The notes under the pieces were generated by a model that saw only the letters and a program-made list of their open reading frames with translations, did no database searches and was not told where the DNA came from. The translations under genes and the position numbers were made by a program. Positions 22,805 through 33,048 of a stretch of 44,117 nt of DNA are shown in pieces. Position 1 is the first letter of the stretch, and each line of letters opens with the position of its first letter. The stretch comes from Clostridia bacterium. Lineage in GTDB: Bacteria > Bacillota > Clostridia > TANB77 > CAG-508. The stretch covers positions 1 through 44,117 of the forward strand of contig JAAVZN010000016.1 of assembly GCA_022791675.1 (NCBI GenBank), given 5' to 3'.

Positions 22805-24766
22805 TTAATGATACAATTTTTCTAATACGATTACAAACATGGCATGAGACCAACCAAGACCTAATACCCAATTGGGTTGTAAGGTAGTGTTATCCACTTG
22901 TTCTCCTAAAAAATGATGTTTTCCTGCTGTTTTTACTACAAAATCAAACGTTTCTTTTGCTTTTTTCTTTTCTCCTGTTTCCAGATAATATAAAGTTATC
23001 CACAAATTAGCAATTGGCCAAGGATTTCCATTTCGATAATGATCGTCTTCAAATCTTTGATAGCCTCCTGTATAAGTTCTTAACGATAAATTGATTCTTT
23101 CTACTGTATTTATCATTTTCTTTTCTTTTGGCTGAAATACATGAAATGGTGTAACAGCCCCAATGATACTAATATCCATCTTTTTATCTTCGGTATTTCT
23201 TAAATAGGTTTTCTTTTCTTCATCATACATATTTTCATTGATATATCTCTTTATCTCTGTTTGCAATCTTTCTAATTCTCTTTCACTTTTTATAATCTTC
23301 TCGTCTTTTAAACGATTGTTATCAAAATCTGATGTCTTATCCCCTAATACTCGATAAATTTTCATGATACATTCAAATGCAGAATAAATACTGGCTAATG
23401 AATATAAATGGATTCCTTCACACATCTCCCATAAGTCATAACTTATGTGATATTTATGACCTTGATGATTTACTTGTTCCTCTATTTCTTGTTGTACTTT
23501 GTCTTTCTCATGCTCATCTTGTCCTTGTATATTTAACCAATCTTTTACATAGCGTTTCAAAAATTCTACCGCTTTTTCACACATTTGCAGATTATCTTTT
23601 AAAAACTTTTCCGATTTGGTATATTGATAATGTTCATACACACCATACACCACACTAGCTGTTTCGTCAATTTGATATCCCCATGCTGGTGCTAATCTTC
23701 CATCTGTAAAAAATCTTTGTTCCCACATGCCATTCTTACTTTGTGTTTTTTTACAAAAAACTTTATAGAATTTATCTGCTTCTTTTTCCATTTTTAAAAT
23801 ATCCAAAGCTTTTGTCATAAATACTGCATCTCTTGTCCAACAATAAGCATATCTTCCACATTGTGTAAAATTTTCATCGACTTCTGCTGAAGCAATAATT
23901 CCTCCTGTTTCCGTATTGGTTAATAATGGAAATAGTAAAATACTTCTTTTATAAATATCATAGATCTTTTCTTCATAACTATTTTCTGGTTCTTTTAAGT
24001 TTAAACCATTATGTGTTTTTACATATTTTCTCCAATAAGATTTGGTATCTAAATATTGCTTATTTAAATCCATCTTTTTGATTCTTTCTATTTCATTTTC
24101 AACAGATGATATATTCTTATTTTCATCAATTGCAATACAGATTTCTATTGTCTTTTTTTCTTGTGGCTTAATGATCCCTAAATCATAACATATACTGGTA
24201 TCATTTGACATTCCAATATAATCTTTGTCGTAAATTTCTCCTCTTTTGATGTTCTCTTTACTACCATTAATTTGATGTTTTAAAAGTTGATATCCCTTTG
24301 CAAACGTTGAAAAAGTAAAATCATGAGCATATTGCATCATACCACCATCTACAATTTTACAACTAACATGATTATTATAATCTGATAGCAATTGTGAGTG
24401 AATATAAAAACTAGTATTTAAATCAATTTTTCCATCATTCAAGAAAATGTATTTCCTTACTAATACATTTTCCTTTATCATAACATAGTCTGTCTGTAGA
24501 ATTTTTAAATTAAAATAAGTATTTAATATTTCTGTATTTACAATATTGGTATCTGTTTCATAATATTGTTTATATACATTATTGATGTCATCATGCAAAT
24601 AAATCAAATCGGAATAATTGATTTTTACTCCTGTATGGAAAAAATCCAAATATTGTCTATTATCTTTACTTGGGAAATAAATCCTTTGCAACTCTCCTTT
24701 TCCAGTAAATGTTGCTAACATATTTTTATTTCCTATCATTGCTTCATTAAAATACTTATTTTCCAT
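22805..24766 (-). CDS. Glycoside hydrolase family 15-like (glucoamylase) protein
   Basis: GRYAYCWTRDAVFMTKALDIL, NGMWEQRFFTDGRLAPAWGYQIDETASVVYGVYEH, YRNGNPWPIANLWITLYYLETG. Confidence 0.85.
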   Translation of the reverse strand: MENKYFNEAMIGNKNMLATFTGKGELQRIYFPSKDNRQYLDFFHTGVKINYSDLIYLHDDINNVYKQYYETDTNIVNTEILNTYFNLKILQTDYVMIKENVLVRKYIFLNDGKIDLNTSFYIHSQLLSDYNNHVSCKIVDGGMMQYAHDFTFSTFAKGYQLLKHQINGSKENIKRGEIYDKDYIGMSNDTSICYDLGIIKPQEKKTIEICIAIDENKNISSVENEIERIKKMDLNKQYLDTKSYWRKYVKTHNGLNLKEPENSYEEKIYDIYKRSILLFPLLTNTETGGIIASAEVDENFTQCGRYAYCWTRDAVFMTKALDILKMEKEADKFYKVFCKKTQSKNGMWEQRFFTDGRLAPAWGYQIDETASVVYGVYEHYQYTKSEKFLKDNLQMCEKAVEFLKRYVKDWLNIQGQDEHEKDKVQQEIEEQVNHQGHKYHISYDLWEMCEGIHLYSLASIYSAFECIMKIYRVLGDKTSDFDNNRLKDEKIIKSERELERLQTEIKRYINENMYDEEKKTYLRNTEDKKMDISIIGAVTPFHVFQPKEKKMINTVERINLSLRTYTGGYQRFEDDHYRNGNPWPIANLWITLYYLETGEKKKAKETFDFVVKTAGKHHFLGEQVDNTTLQPNWVLGLGWSHAMFVIVLEKLYH

Positions 24767-24777
24767 CTTTTTCTCCT

Positions 24778-26439
24778 TTATCCTTCTATTACATTTATGA
24801 TTTGTTTTTCTAAATCTTTTATTTTTTCATTAATTCTAAAAATATCTTCATCTTTTAGTTGACTATCATCTAAATCTTGTCTTACATAAAGATCCATATC
24901 TTTGATTTCTTCTTTCAATTTTTGTAATCGTTCGATTACTTCTCTTCTGATTGCTGAAGTAATTCTTCTTTCTATCTTATCAGTCATTTGTACTTCTTCT
25001 ATCTTATCTTCATTTTCGCCCAACTGATAAGTTTCACCAAACTCTGGTATCGTCACTTGTATCCCTGTATCTTGCTTAATTTTTTCTTCTAAAGTATTTT
25101 GTGAATCTGCCTCTCCATGTACTAAGAAAATGTGTTTTGGTTTTTGCAGAAAGGAATAAATAAAATTCATTAATCCTTGTTGATCCGCATGACCAGAATA
25201 TCCCTCTATATATTCAATTCTAGCATTTACTGCAATTTCTTCTCCAAATATTTTTACTTTTTTAGCTCCATTTACAATGCTATATCCTAATGTTCCTACA
25301 GCTTGGTATCCAACAAATAATATGGTTGATTTTGGATCCCAAAGATGGTGTTTTAAATGATGTTTGATTCTTCCCACTTCACACATACCACTTGCTGATA
25401 TAATAATACTTGGTGTTTTGTCTTCGTTTAATGCCTTCGATTCTTCTGCTGTTTGTGTAAATTTTAATCCAGGAAATTCAAGTGGATTGTCTCCTCTCAT
25501 TATTTCTTGTTGGATTTGTTCTTCAAACAAATTTGTATTTTCTCTAAATACTTCTGTTGCTGATATGGCTAATGGACTATCGACAAAAACATTCGATTTC
25601 ATTAGAGTCTTATATTTTCTTCTAAATTCATCATCATCTTTGGTTTCTTTTAATTTATTTATTTCATATAAAATTTCTTGTGTTCTTCCCACAGCAAATG
25701 ATGGTATTACTACACTTCCTCCTTGATCCAAAGTTTGTGATACAATATCTAAAAAAAGTTCTGCTTTCTCATCATTTCTTAAGTGAAACCTGCTCCCATA
25801 AGTAGATTCCATTACCAAATAGTCTGTACTTTCTATCATCGTTGGAGAATCTAACAATGGAATATCATTATTACCTAAGTCTCCTGTAAATACTGTTTTC
25901 GTTTCTTTTCCCTTTTCTTTTGTCCATAACTCAATAATACTTGATCCCAACATATGCCCTGCATCATTGAATCTTACATGGATATCTTCTGTAATTTCAA
26001 TAATTTCATCATATTGTACTGGTTCAAAAACTTCTAAGGATCTTGCCGCTTCTTCTGCTGTATATAATGGCTCTACTTCCTTTTCTCCTTTTCTTTTTCT
26101 TTTCTTATTTTTCCATTCATTTTCCATTTCTTGGATATGCCCACTATCTGGTAACATTAAGGCACATAAGTCACAAGTTGCTTTGTGTGCATAAATTTTA
26201 TTGCGAAATCCTTCTTTATAAAGTTTTGGTATTCTTCCTGAATGATCAATGTGTGCGTGTGTTAATAACATAAAATCAATATCAGTTGGATTAAATTCAA
26301 AATCATCTGCATTTTGTGCTTCGTATTCTGCCTTCCCTTGCCACATTCCACAATCCACTAAAAATTTTTTTCCTGATGCTTCTACTAAAAAATTTGAACC
26401 CGTAACCGTTTTGGTTGCTCCCAAAAATGTAATTTTCAT
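24778..26439 (-). CDS. MBL-fold beta-CASP RNA-processing hydrolase
   Basis: MKITFLGATKTVTGSNFLVEASGKKFLVDCG, LLTHAHIDHSGRIPKL, SASGMCEVGRIKHHL, GYSGHADQQGL. Confidence 0.92.
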   Translation of the reverse strand: MKITFLGATKTVTGSNFLVEASGKKFLVDCGMWQGKAEYEAQNADDFEFNPTDIDFMLLTHAHIDHSGRIPKLYKEGFRNKIYAHKATCDLCALMLPDSGHIQEMENEWKNKKRKRKGEKEVEPLYTAEEAARSLEVFEPVQYDEIIEITEDIHVRFNDAGHMLGSSIIELWTKEKGKETKTVFTGDLGNNDIPLLDSPTMIESTDYLVMESTYGSRFHLRNDEKAELFLDIVSQTLDQGGSVVIPSFAVGRTQEILYEINKLKETKDDDEFRRKYKTLMKSNVFVDSPLAISATEVFRENTNLFEEQIQQEIMRGDNPLEFPGLKFTQTAEESKALNEDKTPSIIISASGMCEVGRIKHHLKHHLWDPKSTILFVGYQAVGTLGYSIVNGAKKVKIFGEEIAVNARIEYIEGYSGHADQQGLMNFIYSFLQKPKHIFLVHGEADSQNTLEEKIKQDTGIQVTIPEFGETYQLGENEDKIEEVQMTDKIERRITSAIRREVIERLQKLKEEIKDMDLYVRQDLDDSQLKDEDIFRINEKIKDLEKQIINVIEG

Positions 26440-26474
26440 CGTTTTTCTTCCTCCTTTTTTACTTTTTAACATCT

Positions 26475-28058
26475 TTAATTGAAAATTTTTATTTTTTTAT
26501 TTAATTTGAATAATAATTCCTTTTTATTCTCATTCCCTCTTATTTCCATTTCTATTTTTTCTTCAAATATATCTTCATCAAATATCTGAACAAAATAATT
26601 TTCTTTTTCCTTTATGACTTTAATATATAAATTTTCTAAATTAATGACTCTGATACGAAAAATACTTTTCAATATTTGATAATCAATTTCTGTTTCATTT
26701 GAAAATACATTCATTAACTTAAATTCTTGTGCTTTTTTTATTAATCGCATTTCTACTTCTTGGATTTGCTGTTCGATTTCTTCTACTTGACTCATTGATT
26801 TCTCTTGACAAAATGGTAACAAACAATAATATCGAAATTCATAAATCATTTTCATCATATCTTGCTTGGTTACTATTTTTTCTATTTTTCTTTGATAACA
26901 TGCTAAAAATACTTTTTGTAAACACAAAACACTTTTTTCAATTTCTTCATCTAAATTTTGGATTTCTAAAAATTTCAAATATTTCTCTTTTATTTCCAAT
27001 TCTTTTTTAAAAGCAACAAATTTTTGAGGATTTAACAATGTATTTATTTTTTCTAATCGATTTAACTTTTCTGTTCTTTCTTCTGCCATCATCTTGGATA
27101 ATATTCTACTACTAAATATTTTTTCTTCTAATGGTAAAAATTCATTTCTTTTTCTATATTCTTCTTGTAACATTTCTTTATTGTTTAATGTTTCGTCCAT
27201 CTGTTTAATTTGTTTTGTTAATTGTCGTTTTTCTTGTGTTAATTCTTGTACAAATTTTTGATTATCTTGCACTTTATCCCATTTTTTTTCTACTTCTATT
27301 TTTTCCTTTTGTAAATTACTTTTTAATATGGGATTATATCGAATTGCCAATAATACAGAAATATTACTTAAAAGTTGAATCCACTCTTCTCCATACTCTT
27401 TTCCATATTTTTCTTCTAATTTATCTTGAAAAGTCTCCATATAATCAATAATATATTCTGTGTTTTTAATCCAATTATTTAAAAATTGATGCCCCACTAA
27501 AATTCTCATATTTTGATATACTAAATTATGAAAAATACTTTCAATTTCTCTTGGAATGGTTGTCCATGAATAGCCATTAAAATCACGCATTGGTTCAACG
27601 ATATTGATGTTATTTCCTACATTTATTAAATCAGTTAATGTTTTATCAATAATGGGATAATTAACTTTTACAATTTTTTCTCTTTTGTTTATTTTAGCAA
27701 TACAATATAATAATTTTCTTTCAATTGGATAACAAATAATTCTTTTTTTCTTTTTTTCTACTAAAAAAGTTTTCGTTCCTAGCATTTCACTTTCTTTTGA
27801 ATTTAATTTAACAACTTTTATAACATCACAATTGTTTTTAATACTATCAATAATAGCTTGAATAAAAACATCTTTCTCCTCTACATCTGGTTTTACTTTC
27901 TCATAATCTTGATAAGCGGTCTCAATTTTATACAATATGCTAAGAAGAAGGCTTTTGGTATTTTCGTCAAATGCCTTCTTTTCTAAGATTTTTTCAAGTT
28001 CATTATTATAGTCTTTTTTCACAATTTTATCTAAAAATTTATCTGTTTTCTTTTGCAA
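26475..28058 (-). CDS. Hypothetical coiled-coil protein (527 aa)
   Basis: Long intact ORF with no recognised family. Confidence 0.75.
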   Translation of the reverse strand: MQKKTDKFLDKIVKKDYNNELEKILEKKAFDENTKSLLLSILYKIETAYQDYEKVKPDVEEKDVFIQAIIDSIKNNCDVIKVVKLNSKESEMLGTKTFLVEKKKKRIICYPIERKLLYCIAKINKREKIVKVNYPIIDKTLTDLINVGNNINIVEPMRDFNGYSWTTIPREIESIFHNLVYQNMRILVGHQFLNNWIKNTEYIIDYMETFQDKLEEKYGKEYGEEWIQLLSNISVLLAIRYNPILKSNLQKEKIEVEKKWDKVQDNQKFVQELTQEKRQLTKQIKQMDETLNNKEMLQEEYRKRNEFLPLEEKIFSSRILSKMMAEERTEKLNRLEKINTLLNPQKFVAFKKELEIKEKYLKFLEIQNLDEEIEKSVLCLQKVFLACYQRKIEKIVTKQDMMKMIYEFRYYCLLPFCQEKSMSQVEEIEQQIQEVEMRLIKKAQEFKLMNVFSNETEIDYQILKSIFRIRVINLENLYIKVIKEKENYFVQIFDEDIFEEKIEMEIRGNENKKELLFKLNKKIKIFN

Positions 28059-28099
28059 AGTTTACTCCTATCCTTTATTTTATTATTCGGTAAACGGTG

Positions 28100-28126
28100 T
28101 TTTTAAGGAACGTCCCCTTAATCCCC
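28100..28126. repeat. REP-like repeat (copy 2), overlaps ftsK stop
   Basis: TTTTTAAGGAACGTCCCCTTAATCCCCG; same core as 7287-7353 and 30624-30657. Confidence 0.8.
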
Positions 28127-30604
28127 GCTTTCTGTTCCTTCGCTCGTTCCCATCTGTAATTCTGCCCATCTTTCTTTGGTCATAAGCACTTCTCTTGGTT
28201 TACTTCCTTGGTAACCAGAAATAACACCTCTCTCTTCCATCTGATCAATAATTCTTCCTGCTCGTGCATAACCAACTTTAAATCTTCTTTGAATAAAAGA
28301 TGTTGATGCTTGACCAGTTTCTACCACTGTTTGAATTGCCTCCATTAAAAATGGATCTGTCTCATCATCTTCTGAGCTTTCAGTAGCAATTTCTTTATCT
28401 GTTTTATTTCCATTTTCAATGCTTTCTAAAATATCTTCACTATATGTTGCTGTTCCATTTGATTTTACAAAGTCTACAATTTTTTCTACTTCCTCGTCTG
28501 TTACAAATGCTCCTTGCACCCTAGATGGTTTTGGTGCACCTGATGGAAAATACAACATATCTCCTTTTCCTAATAATTTTTCTGCTCCTACACTATCTAA
28601 AATAGTACGAGAATCTACTTGTGAAGATACCGCAAAAGCAATTCTTGATGGTACATTGGCTTTGATTAATCCTGTAATGACATCGACTGATGGTCTTTGT
28701 GTTGCAATTACTAAATGCATTCCAGCAGCTCTTGCTTTTTGTGCTAATCGACAAATAGCATCTTCTACATCGTTTTTCGCAACCATCATTAAATCTGCTA
28801 ACTCGTCTACAATGATGACAATTTGTGGCAATTGTCCTAAATCTTCTTCTTTTTCAATCGCTTTATTATATCCTTTTAAATCTCTAACTCCTTTTTCTGC
28901 AAATAAATTATATCGATTGTCCATTTCTTGCACCGCCCAAGCTAATGCTCCAGCAGCCTTTCTTGGGTCAGTTACAACAGGAATCAAAAGATGTGGTATT
29001 CCATTATAAACAGACAGTTCAACAACTTTTGGGTCAACCATAACAAATTTCACTTCACTTGGTTTGGCATGGTATATAATACTAGTGATTATGGTATTAA
29101 TACATACACTCTTTCCTGAACCTGTTGAACCTGCAATCAAAATATGTGGCATTTTACTAATATCTGCTAATTGTACATTTCCTGCTACATCTTTTCCCAA
29201 TGCAATAGCTAATTTCGATTCATTATCGCGAAAAACATCACTATCCAAAACTTCTCTTAAATGAACTGCTTCTCTTTCCGCATTTGGTACTTCAATTCCT
29301 ACGGCTTGCTTTCCTGGAATTGGTGCTTCAATTCTGATGGTTTCTGCTGCTAAGTTAAGAGCAATATCATCTGCTAAATTGGCAATTTTACTAACACGTA
29401 CACCTTCTGCTGGCTTTAGTTCATATCTAGTAATAGCTGGACCAACAGAAACATTTTCAACTTTAGCTGATACGCCAAAACTATGTAACGTCTTTTGTAA
29501 TTTCGTAGCCGTATCTGTTAACGCTTTTGCTCCACCTTTTAATGATTTTTTACTTGGCTTTCCTAATATTTCTAATGGTGGATATTCGTAATGTTCGTCC
29601 TCTACCGTCATTGCATGTTCAAGTTGTAAAACAGCTTTTGTTTTTTCCTCTTTTTGTTCTTCCACATCTTTAAACAAATTACCTTCTATTACATCTGGTT
29701 GCATTTCTGGTCTTTCTTCTATTTCCTCATCAAAATCTGGTACTTTCATCTTTCTTTTTTCTTCTTTTGCTTTTAATTTAGATTGTTTGGTTAACGGTTC
29801 TAAATCATCTTGACTGTGATCATATTTCTTTAATCCACTTATTTCATCTGTATTATCAACAAATCTTCCACCAAAATTAATTTTTATTTGCTCATCCATA
29901 GCATTTTTTTCTTGTTTTGCTAATTCCTTTTGTGCTAGTCTTTCTTCTTTTTCTCTTCTTCTACGTTCTGCTGGTGTTTCTCTTTCTTCTTTTTGCATTT
30001 CTTTTCGTAATTCTTCTCTATGAGCCAATCTTAATTCTTTATTGTCTTCTGCTTTTTCTACCATTTTATTAATAATTTCTGCCATATTAATTCCAAATGT
30101 AAATACCACTAATACAAATGCAATTCCTAAGCACAAAATAATTGCTCCAATGTTTCCTAGTAACTTAGTTAGTGGCACAGCTCCAATCGAACCAATTGCT
30201 CCTCCTCCTTTGCTGGCAGTTCCTAAAGAATACGCATCTTTCACTACTTCTGACAATTCCTTTTGATTGGCTAACTCTCCTGATGAAACTTGAAATACAC
30301 TAAATACGATACATAAACTTACCAACAAAATCCCATATTGCATAAGTTTTGGATACAACATTTCGCTTCCTTCTGAAGCTAGTTTAATTGCTATAACAAA
30401 AATTCCAATTGGTAAAATGTACTGTACCATTCCTAACATTCCACCCAATATTTCATTTAATTTAGCTCCTATTACTCCAGATTTTGTATAAATAAGTACT
30501 GCTAATAAAATACTTAGTATGATTAAAACTACTACTGTTATATCAGCTTTAGAAGCTGTACTTTTTTTCTTTTTATATCTACGTTTCTTTGCCATTTTTT
30601 GCAC
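28118..30604 (-). CDS. ftsK: DNA translocase FtsK/SpoIIIE
   Basis: N-terminal TM helices, PHILIAGSTGSGKSVCINTIITSI, C-terminal gamma domain QTVVETGQASTSFIQRRFKVGYARAGRIIDQMEERGVI. Confidence 0.96.
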   Translation of the reverse strand: MQKMAKKRRYKKKKSTASKADITVVVLIILSILLAVLIYTKSGVIGAKLNEILGGMLGMVQYILPIGIFVIAIKLASEGSEMLYPKLMQYGILLVSLCIVFSVFQVSSGELANQKELSEVVKDAYSLGTASKGGGAIGSIGAVPLTKLLGNIGAIILCLGIAFVLVVFTFGINMAEIINKMVEKAEDNKELRLAHREELRKEMQKEERETPAERRRREKEERLAQKELAKQEKNAMDEQIKINFGGRFVDNTDEISGLKKYDHSQDDLEPLTKQSKLKAKEEKRKMKVPDFDEEIEERPEMQPDVIEGNLFKDVEEQKEEKTKAVLQLEHAMTVEDEHYEYPPLEILGKPSKKSLKGGAKALTDTATKLQKTLHSFGVSAKVENVSVGPAITRYELKPAEGVRVSKIANLADDIALNLAAETIRIEAPIPGKQAVGIEVPNAEREAVHLREVLDSDVFRDNESKLAIALGKDVAGNVQLADISKMPHILIAGSTGSGKSVCINTIITSIIYHAKPSEVKFVMVDPKVVELSVYNGIPHLLIPVVTDPRKAAGALAWAVQEMDNRYNLFAEKGVRDLKGYNKAIEKEEDLGQLPQIVIIVDELADLMMVAKNDVEDAICRLAQKARAAGMHLVIATQRPSVDVITGLIKANVPSRIAFAVSSQVDSRTILDSVGAEKLLGKGDMLYFPSGAPKPSRVQGAFVTDEEVEKIVDFVKSNGTATYSEDILESIENGNKTDKEIATESSEDDETDPFLMEAIQTVVETGQASTSFIQRRFKVGYARAGRIIDQMEERGVISGYQGSKPREVLMTKERWAELQMGTSEGTESGD

Positions 30605-30623
30605 CGTCCTTTTTGTTATTTGA

Positions 30624-30657
30624 GTGGGGATTAGAGGGACGTTCCTTAAATCCCCAC
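30624..30657. repeat. REP-like repeat (copy 3), upstream of ftsK
   Basis: GTGGGGATTAGAGGGACGTTCCTTAAATCCCCAC imperfect palindrome. Confidence 0.85.
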
Positions 30658-30668
30658 CTTTCCCTAAA

Positions 30669-30695
30669 AAAGCCAGAGTTTAAACGTCTGACTTT
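30669..30695 (-). terminator. Terminator after 30702-31205 gene
   Basis: Minus strand AAAGTCAGA...TCTGGCTTTTTT. Confidence 0.65.
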
Positions 30696-30701
30696 CGGTT
30701 T

Positions 30702-31205
30702 TTATTTCAATTCTTTTCTACTTGTTTGTATGGTTTTTATGGTATCTTCCAATGAAAGTTGCATTAAATTCAATGCTTCTGACATATTACTTTCTAGTTT
30801 TGCTAAAGTATTATTTAAAACTTCTTCTGTATTTAATAGTAATGAGTCGGCATATTCTTTTGTTCCTTTGGAGATTTCTCTTGACATTTCATTTGCTGTT
30901 TCTATGATTTCTGTTTTTTGGTCATAAGCTTTTCTTGTTATTTCATGCTCATCAACCATTGCAATAATTCTATTTTCTGCTTCTTTTACAATGCCATCTG
31001 CTTCTTTTTGAGCCTCCACTAAAATACGTTGCCTTTCTTCTTTTACCCATTTTGCTTGTTTTAATTCATCAGGAAGTTTAATCCTAATTTCTTTAATTAG
31101 ATCTAACATTTCCTCCTTGTCCACGATACTTTTAGAAGAAAATGGTACATTTCTACTTGTTTCTAATAATTCCTCTAATGTTTCTAATATTGTAAATATT
31201 TCCAT
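30702..31205 (-). CDS. Coiled-coil DivIVA/ATPase-subunit-like protein
   Basis: LDLIKEIRIKLPDELKQAKWVKEERQRILVEAQKEADGIVKEAENRI; next to rsmD. Confidence 0.7.
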   Translation of the reverse strand: MEIFTILETLEELLETSRNVPFSSKSIVDKEEMLDLIKEIRIKLPDELKQAKWVKEERQRILVEAQKEADGIVKEAENRIIAMVDEHEITRKAYDQKTEIIETANEMSREISKGTKEYADSLLLNTEEVLNNTLAKLESNMSEALNLMQLSLEDTIKTIQTSRKELK

Positions 31206-31208
31206 GGT

Positions 31209-31769
31209 TTACCCCTTTCTTTTTGGCTCTAAGAAGATAAGGTGTGCTCTCCCGTATTTTCTTTTATCCATGATTTCTATTTCTAGATTTTTAATTGATT
31301 CGATTATATTTTCTAATTGATCTGTTTCTATTATGATTTTTGTACTTTCTTTTATTACATTACTTTCTAACAATATTTTTATTGCTTGATAGGCATAATC
31401 TGTTTGATATGGTGGATCGATAAAAATAATGTCTAATTTTTCTTGTAATTTTGTTCTTAAGAGTTCTCTGAAATCTATTTGATATAATTCAATTTTTTCT
31501 TTGGTATGTGTTTTTTCTATATTTTTCTTAATAATTCCTATCGCTTGTTTGGATTGTTCACAAAGGATTGCTTTTTGGGCACCTCTACTAATTGCTTCTA
31601 TTCCACAAGCTCCACTTCCTGAAAATAAATCTAAGAAGATACTATCTTGAATGTTGTATTGTAGAATGTTAAATAAGGATTCTCTTACTCGATCTAATGT
31701 CGGTCTTGTATTCTCTCCCTCTAATGTATATAATTTAGTTCCTCTAGCTTTTCCACCTATAATTCTCAT
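31209..31769 (-). CDS. rsmD: 16S rRNA (guanine966-N2)-methyltransferase RsmD
   Basis: MRIIGGKARGTKLYTLEGENTRPTLDRVRESLFNIL, DLFSGSGACGIEAISRGA, IIFIDPPY. Confidence 0.95.
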   Translation of the reverse strand: MRIIGGKARGTKLYTLEGENTRPTLDRVRESLFNILQYNIQDSIFLDLFSGSGACGIEAISRGAQKAILCEQSKQAIGIIKKNIEKTHTKEKIELYQIDFRELLRTKLQEKLDIIFIDPPYQTDYAYQAIKILLESNVIKESTKIIIETDQLENIIESIKNLEIEIMDKRKYGRAHLIFLEPKRKG

Positions 31770-31904
31770 ACTTCGCCCTTCTTTGATACTATTATTTTAT
31801 TCTTTTTTTTGATAATGTCAATAGTATTTACTGAAATGTAACATACATTTAACAGTTCTGTAACATACTTCCTAAATTGTAATATTTTTCGCTAAAATAC
31901 CAAA

Positions 31905-31935
31905 AAAACCATCTATTTTCATAGATAGTTTTTCT
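31905..31935 (-). terminator. Terminator after divIVA-like gene
   Basis: AAAAACCATCTAT-TTTC-ATAGATAGTTTTT. Confidence 0.6.
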
Positions 31936-31948
31936 TTTGTAGAATGGA

Positions 31949-32404
31949 TTAAACATCTTCTTTGTTCACATCTTTTAATAATTCTAATTGTGAAATTAAT
32001 AATGCTTCCATTTTTGCTTTATAGATATCAAATTGTTTTTTTACATCTTCTAATTCTTTTTTCTTTGCTATAATTTCATTATCTAAATCAGTCACTTGTT
32101 TTTGTGCAGTTGTTTTTGCCTCATTGATAATTTGTTCTGCTTGTTGATTTGCAATTTTTTTCACATCATCTGCTGTTGTTTGTGCCATTACCAAAGTATT
32201 TTGTAGTGTTTCTTCTATTGTTTTATAGTGTTCTAAACTTTTGGTCAATTCTTCTACTTTTGCTTTCAATTCGGTTGCTTCTTTATAATTTTTTGAATAA
32301 TCAGCTGTTAAATCATCTAAAAAATCATCTACTTCTTCTACACTATATCCATTCATCATTTGTTTTGAAAACTTTTTGTTTTCAATATCTAATGGTGTAA
32401 TCAT
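31949..32404 (-). CDS. divIVA: DivIVA domain protein
   Basis: MITPLDIENKKFSKQMMNGYSVEEVDDFLDDLTADY. Confidence 0.93.
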   Translation of the reverse strand: MITPLDIENKKFSKQMMNGYSVEEVDDFLDDLTADYSKNYKEATELKAKVEELTKSLEHYKTIEETLQNTLVMAQTTADDVKKIANQQAEQIINEAKTTAQKQVTDLDNEIIAKKKELEDVKKQFDIYKAKMEALLISQLELLKDVNKEDV

Positions 32405-32427
32405 ATTTTCCTCCTCAAATAAACGGA

Positions 32428-32910
32428 CTAGTTAACCCCGTTATTTTTTAACCAAGAAACTGAAAGTTTGCTTTTCATTTCTTCTCTTGCCATTTCATTT
32501 GTAATTTCATAGTTTGATGGTGCTACTAAAAAGATTGAATTTGATACTTTTTGAATGTATCCATCTAATGCATAAACGCCACCACTAATAAAATCCACAA
32601 TTCTTCTTGCTACATCTTTATTGACATATTCTAAATTAACAATAACCGATTTCTTTTCTTTTAAAAAGCTACAAATTTCATCTGATTGTTCAAAAGTTGT
32701 AGGTTGTGATATTACCATCTGAATGGCATTAGCATTTGCTTGTGGCATTGCTACTACTTTATTTTTTCTTCCAAATAATTTTCTATCTTCTACTTCTTCT
32801 ACTTCTTCCTCATCTTCATAATCGTATACATTTTCTTCATCGTATTCTTCCCCTTCTGCAACGTCCATTCCGAATAGTCCCCATACTTTATCCATTAATG
32901 CTCCTGACAT
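32428..32910 (-). CDS. sepF: Cell division protein SepF
   Basis: VISQPTTFEQSDEICSFLKEKKSVIVNLEYVNKDVARRIVDFISGGVYALDGYIQKVSNSIFLVAP. Confidence 0.93.
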   Translation of the reverse strand: MSGALMDKVWGLFGMDVAEGEEYDEENVYDYEDEEEVEEVEDRKLFGRKNKVVAMPQANANAIQMVISQPTTFEQSDEICSFLKEKKSVIVNLEYVNKDVARRIVDFISGGVYALDGYIQKVSNSIFLVAPSNYEITNEMAREEMKSKLSVSWLKNNGVN

Positions 32911-33048
32911 AATAAAAAACCCTCCTAAATTACTTCCTTTGTTTATTTTTATTTAGTATCTACTTTTTTTACAAAATTGTCAATATTTTTTACGAATGTT
33001 TTTGTTTTTTAATATTTCTGTAATATTTTTGTAATACAAGTTTCTTGT

